From contig JAKOXH010000055.1 of assembly GCA_029781135.1 (NCBI GenBank), positions 55,915 through 119,914 of the forward strand: a stretch of DNA of 64,000 nt, given 5' to 3'. Positions 34,462 to 43,622 of the stretch are shown here, piece after piece. Within the stretch, counting starts at the first letter, position 1; the number at the start of each line of letters is the position of its first letter. The DNA comes from Planctomycetota bacterium. GTDB lineage: Bacteria; Planctomycetota; Planctomycetia; Pirellulales; Lacipirellulaceae. Both the position numbers and the translations under genes were made by a program. Below the pieces are notes generated by a model. The model did not search any database. It was not told the DNA's origin and was given only the letters and a program-made list of their open reading frames with translations.

Positions 34462-35808
34462 ATGCATCGCCGTGATTTTTTGCGAACTAGTATCACCGGC
34501 ACCGCGGCGTTCGCCACTTTGCAGTCGCGGGCCTTTGCGGCCGCAGCCGAGAAACCGCTGCGCGTCGCTCTCATCGGCTGCGGCTGGTACGGCAAGACCG
34601 ACCTGTTGCACTTGCTGCAAGTCGAGCCGGCGAATGTCGTCGCCTTGTGCGATGTCGATAGCCGTATGCTCGCGGCCGCCGCCGAACTCATCGCCACGCG
34701 CCAAACATCGAAAAAGCAGCCCGCGAAGTACGGTGACTATCGAAAACTGCTCACCACGGAACAGCCGGAGGTCGTGCTCATTGCCACGCCGGACCACTGG
34801 CATTGCCTGCCGATGGTCGAAGCGTGCAAGGCGGGTGCCGATGTCTACATGCAGAAGCCGATCAGTTACGACGTGGTCGAAGGCCAGGCGATGGTCGCCG
34901 CCGCCCGCAAATACAATCGCACGGTGCAAGTCGGCCTGCAACGCCGCAGCACACCTCATTTGCTCGCAGCACGCGACAAGTTCATTCGCACGGGTGCGCT
35001 GGGCAAAATCGCGTACATCGACATTCACTCGTACTACGGTGCGTCCGACCGATATCCACCCAGCGCACCGCCGCCAGAATATTTGGATTGGGAGATGTAC
35101 GTCGGCCCGGCTGCTTGGCGCGATTACAATCCCGGTATTCACCCACGCGCCTGGCGTGCCGCTCGTGAGTTCAGCAATGGCCAAACCGGCGATCTATGCG
35201 TTCACTTCTTCGATGTCGTTCGCTACTTCCTGGGCCTCGGCTGGCCGCGCTCGGTTTCAGCCATAGGGGGCCGGCTCGTGCTCGACCGCTCCAACGTCAA
35301 CACGGCCGACACGCAAACCGCCACCTTCGACTTCGGCGACCTGGAAGTCGTCTGGACGAACCGTAGTTGGGGCGCTGACCCCGACCCAAAATACCCCTGG
35401 GGTGCGACACTCTATGGCGACAAAGGCACGCTCAAGTTGAGCGTGCTCTCGTATGACTTTATTCCGCGCGATGGTCAGCCGGTGCATGCGGATTTCCTCG
35501 ATGAGCGCGAGAAATTTCCGCAAGACGTGGAGCACAAAGAAACAGAGATCTTCGCCGCTCCGCCGACCCGCCGACACATGCAGGATTTCCTCGCCGCCCG
35601 CCACGAAGGGCGCAAGCCCGTTTGCGACATTGAAGAAGGTTACATTTCAACGGCTAGTTGCATTTTGGCGAATTTATCGATGGAACTGGGTCGCAGCTTG
35701 AAATGGGATGAAAAGGCCGGCGGCGTCGTCGGCGACGAGGAGGCCAACCGTCGTTTGGCTCGCGTTTACCGCGAAAAATGGGTCCATCCGACGCCGGAAA
35801 ACATTTAG
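34462..35808 (+). CDS. Gfo/Idh/MocA-family oxidoreductase, Tat-exported
   Basis: This 448-residue protein starts at ATG 34462 behind AAGGA. Its N-terminus MHRRDFLRTSITGTAA is a twin-arginine signal. The Rossmann motif VALIGCGWYGK follows at about residues 35-45, then the family's nicotinamide-side motif MQKPISYD (the EKP-type lysine). A C-terminal alpha/beta domain includes DIHSYYG and a His-rich CVHFFDVVRYFLGLGWP. Members are NAD(P)-dependent sugar or cyclitol dehydrogenases. Tat-exported members are very numerous in planctomycetes and probably carry a tightly bound cofactor. The gene is monocistronic and divergent from the PVC cytochrome. Confidence 0.9.
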   Translation: MHRRDFLRTSITGTAAFATLQSRAFAAAAEKPLRVALIGCGWYGKTDLLHLLQVEPANVVALCDVDSRMLAAAAELIATRQTSKKQPAKYGDYRKLLTTEQPEVVLIATPDHWHCLPMVEACKAGADVYMQKPISYDVVEGQAMVAAARKYNRTVQVGLQRRSTPHLLAARDKFIRTGALGKIAYIDIHSYYGASDRYPPSAPPPEYLDWEMYVGPAAWRDYNPGIHPRAWRAAREFSNGQTGDLCVHFFDVVRYFLGLGWPRSVSAIGGRLVLDRSNVNTADTQTATFDFGDLEVVWTNRSWGADPDPKYPWGATLYGDKGTLKLSVLSYDFIPRDGQPVHADFLDEREKFPQDVEHKETEIFAAPPTRRHMQDFLAARHEGRKPVCDIEEGYISTASCILANLSMELGRSLKWDEKAGGVVGDEEANRRLARVYREKWVHPTPENI

Positions 35809-35913
35809 GTGTAACCAACCGCCGCTCCCGCGCCACTATCCCAATGTAACGCCTGACGCCGTTTACGAACGGCGTTCCGGGCCAATTTCTCACGCATTTG
35901 GAAGGAGTGAACA

Positions 35914-36396
35914 ATGGGAAGGCGAACAATCGCTTCGCTCGGTGTGGTTGGTTTGGCATTGTGCGGGCTCGGCGCTGCGGCGGCATCCCCGCACGGCGAT
36001 GAAGCCTTGCGGCCATTGCGGAGTTTCATCCAAGGCCAAGTCGGCCGCTTGATGACGCTGCGTTCGGAACTCGACGTGACGGCCGAACAGCGTGACGCCA
36101 TTCGCAAGATCGTCGAAAGCCATCGTTCCGAAATCGTCGCGGTTGCCAAGCCGATCGTGGAAAAGAAGCGGGCCCTGCGCGAAGCGACGCTGGCCAAGGA
36201 GCCGAACGACGCGGCGATTCGCACGGCTGCGAACGACCTGGGCAAGGCAATTGGCGACGCGGCCGTGTTGGCCTCGAAGGTTAAGGGCGAAGTTGCTAAA
36301 GTGCTGACGCCCGAGCAAATCCAAAAGGTGGAGTCGTTCCGCGACCAATCCGATTCGGCAGTCGATGGCCTGATCCAAAAATTCGCCAAGCAATAA
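35914..36396 (+). CDS. Spy/CpxP-like periplasmic protein
   Basis: This 160-residue secreted helical protein has GAAGGAGTG before the ATG and a signal peptide ending near AAAASP. The mature part is almost entirely alpha-helical and highly charged. SELDVTAEQRDAIRKIV and VLTPEQIQKVESF resemble the LTxxQ repeats of Spy/CpxP and heavy-metal sensor proteins. It is the first gene of a four-gene operon, and the sigma factor start overlaps its TAA (TAATG). An envelope stress or metal-sensing chaperone role is inferred from fold resemblance only. Confidence 0.65.
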   Translation: MGRRTIASLGVVGLALCGLGAAAASPHGDEALRPLRSFIQGQVGRLMTLRSELDVTAEQRDAIRKIVESHRSEIVAVAKPIVEKKRALREATLAKEPNDAAIRTAANDLGKAIGDAAVLASKVKGEVAKVLTPEQIQKVESFRDQSDSAVDGLIQKFAKQ

Positions 36397-37073
36397 TGAT
36401 TGCCACGCAGCCAATGTGGACGACGCCTGCACTCACCTGGACGTGGGTGCGGGCGTTCGTCGTTGCGATGACGCAAGTGGGGAGGACGGCACGAACCGAC
36501 TCGTGGTCGGCGAGCCGCGAGGAACGTCGTGTGCAAGCCGATATCGCCGCTTCCGCTGATGGCGATGGCGCGGCTTACTCGCGAATCATCGAGCGGTATC
36601 AGGCCGCGATCGCCCAGCGAATGCGGCGATTCACACGCGATGCGAACGTGGTGGAAGAGCTGACGCACGATGTGTTCGTCGAGGCGTATTTCAGCCTGCG
36701 AAGTTATCGCGGTGACGCGCCGTTCGAACATTGGTTGCAGCGGATCACCACGCGTGTGGCCTATCGGCATTTGAAACGAACGAAGCAAATGGCCATCGTG
36801 CCGTTCGATGAACAGTTTCATGGTGCGGCTGTCGATGATGAACAACCCGCGGATGTCGATGATGAAAAAGTGGCGGCGGTGCTCGCACGGTTGCCGGCGC
36901 GCGATCGGCTGGTGCTGACGCTGTTGTACCTCGAATCGCGGAGCGTAGCGGAAGCGGCCGACCTGGCCGGTTGGTCGCAAACGATGGTCAAGGTGCAAGC
37001 CTACCGAGCCCGCCAGAAGTTTCACAAGCTTTACACTTCGTCTCCCTCTCCCTCCGGGAGAGGGCTGGGGTGA
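36396..37073 (+). CDS. ECF-type RNA polymerase sigma factor
   Basis: This 225-residue sigma factor has region 2 at about 60-130 (IIERYQAAIAQRMRRF, VVEELTHDVFVEAYFSL, FEHWLQRITTRVAYRHLKR). Region 4 is at about 165-215 (LPARDRLVLTLLYLESRSVAEAADLAGWSQTMVKVQAYRARQ). No separate region 3 is present. The start overlaps the preceding stop by one base (TAATG); a shorter start at residue 25 is possible. The last dozen residues (SSPSPSGRGLG) and the stop codon are supplied by a dispersed CTCTCCC...GGGAGAGGG palindrome, so the native C-terminus has been replaced. It is followed by a small membrane protein and a Spy-like sensor. Confidence 0.92.
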   Translation: MIATQPMWTTPALTWTWVRAFVVAMTQVGRTARTDSWSASREERRVQADIAASADGDGAAYSRIIERYQAAIAQRMRRFTRDANVVEELTHDVFVEAYFSLRSYRGDAPFEHWLQRITTRVAYRHLKRTKQMAIVPFDEQFHGAAVDDEQPADVDDEKVAAVLARLPARDRLVLTLLYLESRSVAEAADLAGWSQTMVKVQAYRARQKFHKLYTSSPSPSGRGLG

Positions 37074-37078
37074 GGGTG
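37039..37078. repeat. REP-like palindrome providing the sigma factor's C-terminus
   Basis: The sequence CTCTCCCTCCGGGAGAGGG followed by CTGGGGTGAGGG matches the same consensus as the inverted pair at 52401-52487. The TGA inside GGGGTGAGGG acts as the stop codon of the sigma factor. Confidence 0.8.
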
Positions 37079-37157
37079 CCTTGGATGCGACGGTTATTGG
37101 GAACAAACACGATGCGACCTTTTTCGCGACTAGATCGCGAGGGTCGTCAACAGGACA

Positions 37158-37252
37158 GTTTCGAGTCAGGGTGGCATGGCCTCGGAGGTACTCCGACGTG
37201 GCCATGTTGCTCGAGCGATTCCATGCTCACGCTGCGCGAGAGCATGCCACAC
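37158..37252. repeat. dispersed TGGCATG hairpin repeat, copy 1
   Basis: This intergenic element contains GGGTGGCATGGCCTCGGAGG...CCGACGTGGCCATG followed by a second hairpin CATGCTCACGC...GAGAGCATGCCAC. It aligns with 46029-46117 and shares its core with 62354-62473. It separates the sigma factor from the small membrane protein. Confidence 0.7.
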
Positions 37253-37319
37253 TTCGGGCTCCATGTGAAGAACTGATTGGCCCTGCCCAACCACCCCACA
37301 GCGTTGCGGAGATCGAACA

Positions 37320-37586
37320 ATGGATGACCTGGAAGCCCTCAGACAATACGGCGCACGCATGCATTCGCAAACTGCGCCGCCAGTCGATGTGACGGCCCGC
37401 GTATTGCAGACGATCCGCAATCGCCGCGAGGTGCGGCCGCTCGATTCGGTGCGTCCGCTGGCGATGGTGATGGCGGCCAGCTGGGCGGCGGCACTTGGCG
37501 TCGGATTTTTCGTCGAGCAGGCGTGGTGGAATGTGCAAGACCCGGTGGCCGCGCTCGTAACTCCGATTTTGGTGGCATTGCAATGA
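37320..37586 (+). CDS. small membrane protein, candidate anti-sigma factor
   Basis: This 88-residue protein has a hydrophilic N-terminus of about 45 residues (MDDLEALRQYGARMH...). A membrane helix follows (LAMVMAASWAAALGVGFF), then a second short hydrophobic stretch at the C-terminus. It shows no family I can name. Its position directly after an ECF sigma gene, its size and its cytoplasmic-then-membrane layout fit an anti-sigma factor like CnrY. The next gene begins within its stop codon (ATGA). Confidence 0.5.
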   Translation: MDDLEALRQYGARMHSQTAPPVDVTARVLQTIRNRREVRPLDSVRPLAMVMAASWAAALGVGFFVEQAWWNVQDPVAALVTPILVALQ

Positions 37587-38023
37587 ACGCGGAACACGTT
37601 GAACCGATGAGTGAGTTGCTCCCCCCTGCCCCGCGGCCGCGGCGGCGCTGGCTGACGGCATTGTTGGGTACCCTCATTTTTATGGGCGGGACTGCATGCG
37701 GCGCCGGGCTCATGTTGGTGGTGGTGGATAAGCGGATTCAGCACGCGATTCATCACCCCGAGGAAGCACCGCGGCGAATTGCGGCGCGGCTCAAATGGCG
37801 GTTGGGCCTCGATGACGACGAGCAGACGAAAGTCGAGGCGATCGTGGCCAAGCATCAGACGGAACTGATGGCAATTCGCCGCGACGTTCAGCCGAAGGTT
37901 GTCGAGCAGTTGGAACAAGTCCGCGACGAAATCAACGGCGTGCTCACCGATTCGCAGCGTGAACACTGGACGAAGCTGTACGACGAAATTCGCGACCGCT
38001 GGCTGCCGGCGCTGCCGAAGTGA
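37583..38023 (+). CDS. membrane-anchored Spy/CnrX-like sensor protein
   Basis: This 146-residue protein starts at ATG 37583, overlapping the previous stop (ATGA). A short basic N-terminus is followed by a membrane helix (ALLGTLIFMGGTACGAGLMLVVV). The helical extracytoplasmic domain contains LGLDDDEQTKVEAIVAKHQ and VLTDSQREHWTKLYDEI, which resemble the paired LTxxQ segments of CpxP/Spy/CnrX proteins. I infer the periplasmic sensor of the neighbouring sigma factor. It closes the four-gene operon. Confidence 0.6.
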   Translation: MNAEHVEPMSELLPPAPRPRRRWLTALLGTLIFMGGTACGAGLMLVVVDKRIQHAIHHPEEAPRRIAARLKWRLGLDDDEQTKVEAIVAKHQTELMAIRRDVQPKVVEQLEQVRDEINGVLTDSQREHWTKLYDEIRDRWLPALPK

Positions 38024-38095
38024 ACGGTCGACCTTTAAGGACAATAAAGGCGATAAGATTCTATTTTCGGCTATACGTTATCACCTCGCAATGAT

Positions 38096-40834
38096 CTAAC
38101 TCGCACCCAGTCGGTCGGCAATTCCGCTAGCGAGCGATTCAAAATACGAGTCGCTTATCTCCAATGCGCCAGCGTCTTCCGATGCATTGTGGTGAGGGGG
38201 CGTCGCCGAGTTGTGCGGCGCGGCGCCTTTGGTTTGCGTCAGCAGCAGCTCGCCGAGCCCCGCCGACGGATTGCCGTGGACGGAACTCGCCAGGAACGAC
38301 CGATGCGCACCTTGCGAACGTTGCGGCAAGGCACGTGCAACCAACCCCGAGCCGCCGAACGATTCCAAGGCAACGTCGAGGGCCGACACATTTGCGTGGG
38401 CCGACGCTTTCACTTGGAAACTCTGGCCGGTTTCGGCCGATGTGCTCGAATCAACTGCCGCAACTGCCGCCCCCTGCGCGAGAAGCGGACCCGATTCGGC
38501 AGAGGCATTTAGCGCGCCGCTCCCGCTACCCAGCGGAATCACATTGCCAAAATTGCTCCGCCAGAAATCGTAATCTCCTTGTCCGATCGTACCGTTGCCG
38601 TCTCCATCGGCGCCGCTGTAGGGTGTCACGGTGGTCCCCAGCGTCTTTCGCCACACCACGTAATCGGCGGCATCGACTTCACCATTGTTGTTGTAGTCGC
38701 CGGTGCTTTGTGGGACAGAAGAAGCGGCCGAGAATGACAAGTTATCGAGCGCCAAGCCGTCGTCATTCCCCGTCTCGTTGGCGTCGGTCCAACGCAGATA
38801 AAGCGTTTGGCCCGGCCCCCAGCTGATGCCGCTGATGGTATGAGAAAGGCTGGCTTGATTGGCGCCGAGGTTGCCATCCAACACCGCGTCGGCCGTCGTA
38901 TTGCTGATGGGGGCAGTGAAATCGAGGCTGGTATCGGCGGTAAAGCCGGCGTCGGTCAAGCTCGCGGCCGTCGTGCTGTACTCGAACGTCAACTTGTTGG
39001 GGACAGCACTGGCGTTGCCGCCGTCGCGCCACTGTTCTCCTGTATATGCGAGAGTAAAGCTGTCATAGGTATGGTTGGAAGTATTAACCAAAGCCACTCC
39101 GTATTGCGATTTCAAACTGGCCGACGAAAGCGATCCGAGCGCTCGCTCATTGCCCGCCGTGGCTCCGTAAAGCACTGTGTCGCCGGTGCCGCTCGTGCCG
39201 TTATCAACACGGATGCTGGAATCGGAATTATTGCTGGTGTCGGCCGTTTCGACGACGATCCAACCGGGGGGCAAAACCATTGCCGAGGGCAGGGACGAAT
39301 TATCGCCGGGAATCGGCGCGGGCAACAACTCATCGAAGTTCTGCGCATACGTGCCACTGGAATAAGAAGCGGTGGTCGGCGCCACGATGGAAATGTCCAA
39401 CACAATTCCGATAACCGTGCTCGATCCGTCGCTCAAACTCAGCGTAATGCTGTCGGTATCGCCGGCATTGCCGGTGGTGGTGTAGCGCACCGCATTGGCC
39501 AAGGTGTCGCCGGCATTGAGATCGGCCTGGGTGAACGCGGTGATCGCGGCACTGTTTTTCGTGATCGAACCGCGCGTCGGGCCGCTGGTAATCGTGAAAG
39601 TCAGCCCGCCTGCCGACGTGTCGGGGTCCGTTGCCGTTAAAATGGCGCCGCTGATAGCCACCGACTGTCCGGGGTGTACCGTGATCGCGCGGTTCAGCGT
39701 GATTACCGGCGGCTGCACGATCGTAATGTTGAACGTGCCGTTCGTCGAATTACCGAGCGTATCGCCGACCGTGAAGCCAAAACCGTCGCTTGGGTTGGCA
39801 CTATTATCATTCGAGTAGGTGAGCTCGTTACCGTCGATGTCCTGTTGCGTGAACGTGTCATTCACGGCCAGTGTCGTCACTCCCTTTTTAATTGTGCCGT
39901 GCGCTGGCAGGCTCGTCACGGTGTAGGTGATCTGCGCCGCCGTCTGCCCCTCGTCGGTTGTTTGCAGGTTGTTTGTGCCGATCAAGGCATTCGTCGCCCC
40001 CTGGGCAAACGTCCCGGCATTGTGCGTGATCACGAGGCCCGCGCCGCTGCTCAGTGTATAGCTAATATTCGGTGGGATCGCTTGTGCTCCCGCCGCGGTG
40101 AAGGTCGTCCAATTTCCGACCGTGTACACGGCGGCTCGGATCTGCGCCGCAGTCCCCATTACCGAGACAGGACTCGTCTCGGCGCCATTTTCGTTGCCTG
40201 CGCCATTGGTGATCCCCAACGAAAACGCGGTGTTGCCGAGCGTGAATGCCGATGGCAAATACGTCAAGCTCGATGTCGCGGCGCCACTTGTCAAGAACGC
40301 GTTCGTGGCGATTGCCGCGACCCAATTGGCGTCGCTGCCCGTTGTGGGTGCGGTCGAACCATTGTAAGCGAAAATATTGTCGCCCGAGGCATTCAGTGCG
40401 AAATTACCGCTCGTGACGTCGCTCAAATTGGTCGTCGTCGCGCCGATGGCCCACTTCAGACCGGCCGAACGCGTCGCGTCGTAGTTGAATTGGGTGCCGG
40501 CCGTAAATGTTCCCCCAAATGTAATGACGCTCGTCCCTTCATTCGTGTTGAGTGCGCTGCCGGTCCAGGCGTTATCGCTTAAGGTTAAGACGGTGCCAGC
40601 ATCGACGTCTTTCAGCAGCACGAATGATACTTTGTCCGGCGCACTCGCCTGATAGCCGGTAAACGCAATGTCCCCCACTCCCAGATTGACCGTCAACATC
40701 TGTCTTGGCTCGAGACTTTCAAGGCGCAGCGTTTGGCGGTAACGCGACCGCAAACCAGTGCCTGATCGACGCCCTCCGGGGCGCCGGGATGCCTTCTTGT
40801 TGTGCTTACGCAGTCCAATTCGCGAATCAGCCAT
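38096..40834 (-). CDS. large LEPR-xLL surface protein with cadherin-like and dockerin-like repeats
   Basis: This 912-residue protein starts at ATG 40834 with GGAG seven bases upstream. It has the planctomycete N-terminal signature RLESLEPRQMLT after a very basic leader. Domains in order: an N-terminal beta domain (about 50-270, DIAFTGYQASAPDKVSFVLL), cadherin/CSPG-like repeats (about 300-500, VITLNRAITVHPGQSVAISG), a jelly-roll-like region (about 510-740, FTLAYTGEQWRDGG) and a dockerin-like pair (GDYNNNGEVDAADYVVW, DGDGNGTIGQGDYDFW). A low-complexity Ala/Ser tail ends it. No PEP-CTERM tail is present. The features point to an extracellular or cell-surface adhesin-like protein. The mechanism of export and attachment is not evident. 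Confidence 0.85.
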   Translation of the reverse strand: MADSRIGLRKHNKKASRRPGGRRSGTGLRSRYRQTLRLESLEPRQMLTVNLGVGDIAFTGYQASAPDKVSFVLLKDVDAGTVLTLSDNAWTGSALNTNEGTSVITFGGTFTAGTQFNYDATRSAGLKWAIGATTTNLSDVTSGNFALNASGDNIFAYNGSTAPTTGSDANWVAAIATNAFLTSGAATSSLTYLPSAFTLGNTAFSLGITNGAGNENGAETSPVSVMGTAAQIRAAVYTVGNWTTFTAAGAQAIPPNISYTLSSGAGLVITHNAGTFAQGATNALIGTNNLQTTDEGQTAAQITYTVTSLPAHGTIKKGVTTLAVNDTFTQQDIDGNELTYSNDNSANPSDGFGFTVGDTLGNSTNGTFNITIVQPPVITLNRAITVHPGQSVAISGAILTATDPDTSAGGLTFTITSGPTRGSITKNSAAITAFTQADLNAGDTLANAVRYTTTGNAGDTDSITLSLSDGSSTVIGIVLDISIVAPTTASYSSGTYAQNFDELLPAPIPGDNSSLPSAMVLPPGWIVVETADTSNNSDSSIRVDNGTSGTGDTVLYGATAGNERALGSLSSASLKSQYGVALVNTSNHTYDSFTLAYTGEQWRDGGNASAVPNKLTFEYSTTAASLTDAGFTADTSLDFTAPISNTTADAVLDGNLGANQASLSHTISGISWGPGQTLYLRWTDANETGNDDGLALDNLSFSAASSVPQSTGDYNNNGEVDAADYVVWRKTLGTTVTPYSGADGDGNGTIGQGDYDFWRSNFGNVIPLGSGSGALNASAESGPLLAQGAAVAAVDSSTSAETGQSFQVKASAHANVSALDVALESFGGSGLVARALPQRSQGAHRSFLASSVHGNPSAGLGELLLTQTKGAAPHNSATPPHHNASEDAGALEISDSYFESLASGIADRLGAS

Positions 40835-41081
40835 TGCAGAACTCCTATTTTCCGGGTGCATACTCCTCGAAATGAACAACGGAGCCTAACGAACACTTGT
40901 TAAGAATCGGTGCGGCCACGACGAAGTCTTGGGAAGTAACCTGAAGGAGGATGTTTCATTTCATCAGTATGGTGTCGCGTGCATATATTGTAAATGTGGG
41001 GGAGGCCGCTCAAGTCCGTGCGGAATTCAGCCAAATTAGCCTTTTCGAGAATCTACTTCTTGCGGCCGATTGGCGTAAGCG

Positions 41082-43622
41082 TTACTTGGCGTCGCGTTTG
41101 AGGCCGGAGCGGGTGGCGGGGGTGGTGAGGGGGTCGTCTGGCCAGGAATGTTTGGGGTAGCGGCGGCGGAGTTCTTTTTTGACTTCGGGGTAGCCGTTCC
41201 GCCAGAAGCTGGCGAGGTCGGCGGTGACTTGTTGGGGGCGGTGGTTGGGGCCAAGCAGGTGCAGGAGCAGTGGGATGCGGCCAGCAGCGATGCGCGGCGT
41301 TTCGGCGACGCCGAACATTTCTTGGATGCGGACGGCCAGCACGGGCGGCTTGCCGACTTCGTACGCGATCGCGTGGCGATTACCGTTAGTAAGTTCGAAC
41401 TGCGCGGGCGCAAGGCGATCCACGTCGGTGAGACGGTCGTAGCCAACTTTGGCCTGGAGCGTCGAGAGCCAATCGGCATTGCGTAGGTCATCGAGCGAGC
41501 GCAGGCCGAAGCAGATATCGGGCAGCAGTTCGGCGAGGTCGTCGGTGAAACGCGGCAGGTTCAGGTCGGGAAGTGCGTCGGCGAGCCAGCGAACGCGGGC
41601 CAGGAAGCTGCCGGCGGCGGTGTCGGCCGCGGGCAGGATGCGGTCGAGTTGATGGCGGGCTTCGGCGGCCAGCTGTTCAGCGGCGGCCTGTTTATCGGTG
41701 ATTGCCACCGGCGTTTCCTCGAGCAGCAAGTCGAGCCAGTACGTTCGCTGACGGGCTTCGACTTGGCCGCGTGTCGGATTGAAGAAAAGTTCTTCGCGGC
41801 GTTCGAGTCGCTCATCGGAAAGCCACTCACGGTTGATCGCTGAAACGGCGCGGGCGCGGGCTTCGCCGCCAACGTCGTTGATGTCGATCGCGAGGAAGAG
41901 CGGTTCGCCCCGGACGTGCGAACTGGCGTCGATCCGCAGGCCGCGGCCGCCGACGAGGAGCGCGCGGTCCTGTGTGCCTGAACGCAATTTCGCGAGCCGG
42001 TCGGGAAAAGCATCGAGTAGCGCCTGCATGAGAGCTTCATCGAGGCGCTCGGCCCGCGGGGCGCGGGGAAAATCGGTGAGGCGAAATAGTTGTTCGGCCG
42101 AGCGCAAGATGTTGCGGGCGGCCCCCGGTTGCAGTTCGAGCGTGCCGAGCGTCGTCGTGCCTTGAGCATGAAATGCCTGGAGCGCCGCGACGCGTTCGAC
42201 GACATCCGAACGGCTACGCACCTGGCCGTATTCGCGTGGGCGGCCGGATGCACGTTCGGCCGAGCGAAACGGATCGCGTTCGGAGAGCATCGCGGCAGCA
42301 ACCGACGTTTCGCGCAGCACGCCACGTTGAGCGCCGGCGAACAGGAGGCGGCCGAGGCGGGGGTGAGCGGGGATCGCGGCCAGCGTGCGGCCAAGCGGCG
42401 TAATCTGGCGATCGTGGTCGATTGCGCCAAGCAGATGTAAGAGGTGAAACGCCTGTTCGAGCTTTTCGGCCGGCGGCGGATCGAGCCAGGGGAAGTCTCG
42501 TAGTTCGCCCATGACGAGAAGTTGGAGCAGCGGTTCGGCGAGGTCGCCACGGAGGACTTCGGGCATGTCGGCGACGGGGCGGGCTTTGTGCGAGGCTTCT
42601 TCCCACAATCGCCAGCACATGCCGGGGGCGGTGCGGCCCGCGCGGCCGGCACGTTGGTCGGCCGAGGCCTGCGAGATGGGCACGAGTTCGAGTCGCGGCA
42701 GGCCGGTGGCCGGGCAAACTTGAAGTTGGCGGGCCTGGCCAGAATCAATTACGGCGGTGACACCGTCGATCGTGAGCGACGTTTCGGCGACATTCGTGGC
42801 GAGGATAATTTTGCGGCGGCCGATGTCGTCGAGCACTTGATCTTGCGCTTCGGCGGAGAGGTCGCCGTACAGCGGCATGAGGGCATGGCCGGCACGTTCG
42901 ACGAGCGGGGTGACCGCGCGCTGGCAACGCATGATCTCACCTACGCCGGGCAAGAAGATGAGCACGTGGCCCGTGGTTTCGCGGAGGGCGAACGGTAGTT
43001 GTTCGGCGACGTGGTCTTCGATTGGCAGTCGTTCGCCGCGGCGACGCAGGTAGCGAATGTCGACGGGGAAGCGGCGGCCTTCGGCGTGGATGATGGGGCA
43101 ATCGCCCAAAAGTTCCGCTACCGGCTCGGCGGCAAGCGTGGCACTCATCACGATGATTCGCAGGTCGGGCCGCAGTGTCTGGCGAATGCGGACCAAGAGG
43201 CCGAGGGCGAGATCCATTTCGATCGTGCGTTCGTGGAACTCATCGAGGACGACGGCGCCGACGCCTTCGAGCGTGATGTCGTCCAGCAGGCGGCGGAGGA
43301 GGATGCCGGTGGTGGCGACGACGAGTCGCGTATCGCGGCCGACCTGGGCATCGAAGCGAACGTGGTAGCCAATTTCGCCGCCGACTTCGCCGCCACGGAG
43401 GTGGGCAACGCGGCGAGCGACGGCGCGGGCCGCGAGGCGTCGTGGCTGCACGAGGACGAGTTTTTTGTCGGGTGGCAGGTCATCGAGAACGGCAGCGGGG
43501 ATGAGCATCGTCTTGCCCGAGCCGGGTGGGGCCGTGACGATTGCGGCACCGGTGCGCGCGGCGGTAACCGCTTCAGCTAAAACGGCGGCGACGGGGAGAT
43601 CGGGGGATAAGCGGGCGGTCAT
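41082..43622 (-). CDS. hrpB: ATP-dependent RNA helicase HrpB
   Basis: This 846-residue DExH-box helicase starts at ATG 43622 (MTARLSPDLPVAAVLAEA). Motif I is APPGSGKTM (about 31-39), motif Ia VQPRRLAARAVA, motif II DEFH, motif III MSATL, and motif VI QRAGRAGRTAPG. The C-terminal half has the HrpB-specific region, including HPRLGRLLFAGA and LLLHLLGPNHRPQQVTADL, which matches the conserved HrpB tail. Length is normal for the family. The cellular role of bacterial HrpB is still poorly defined. The gene is divergent from the six-hairpin glycosidase, and heptamer arrays lie in the shared upstream region. Confidence 0.95.
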   Translation of the reverse strand: MTARLSPDLPVAAVLAEAVTAARTGAAIVTAPPGSGKTMLIPAAVLDDLPPDKKLVLVQPRRLAARAVARRVAHLRGGEVGGEIGYHVRFDAQVGRDTRLVVATTGILLRRLLDDITLEGVGAVVLDEFHERTIEMDLALGLLVRIRQTLRPDLRIIVMSATLAAEPVAELLGDCPIIHAEGRRFPVDIRYLRRRGERLPIEDHVAEQLPFALRETTGHVLIFLPGVGEIMRCQRAVTPLVERAGHALMPLYGDLSAEAQDQVLDDIGRRKIILATNVAETSLTIDGVTAVIDSGQARQLQVCPATGLPRLELVPISQASADQRAGRAGRTAPGMCWRLWEEASHKARPVADMPEVLRGDLAEPLLQLLVMGELRDFPWLDPPPAEKLEQAFHLLHLLGAIDHDRQITPLGRTLAAIPAHPRLGRLLFAGAQRGVLRETSVAAAMLSERDPFRSAERASGRPREYGQVRSRSDVVERVAALQAFHAQGTTTLGTLELQPGAARNILRSAEQLFRLTDFPRAPRAERLDEALMQALLDAFPDRLAKLRSGTQDRALLVGGRGLRIDASSHVRGEPLFLAIDINDVGGEARARAVSAINREWLSDERLERREELFFNPTRGQVEARQRTYWLDLLLEETPVAITDKQAAAEQLAAEARHQLDRILPAADTAAGSFLARVRWLADALPDLNLPRFTDDLAELLPDICFGLRSLDDLRNADWLSTLQAKVGYDRLTDVDRLAPAQFELTNGNRHAIAYEVGKPPVLAVRIQEMFGVAETPRIAAGRIPLLLHLLGPNHRPQQVTADLASFWRNGYPEVKKELRRRYPKHSWPDDPLTTPATRSGLKRDAK

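Noticed and set aside
36468..37073. A shorter start for the sigma factor at residue 25
   Set aside because: It is possible, but the TAATG overlap with the preceding gene argues for the longer start. The choice does not affect the domains.
39674..40582. A 302-codon plus-strand open frame within the LEPR-xLL gene
   Set aside because: It is very Arg-rich and antisense to a convincing domain-structured protein. It is an artefact of GC bias.
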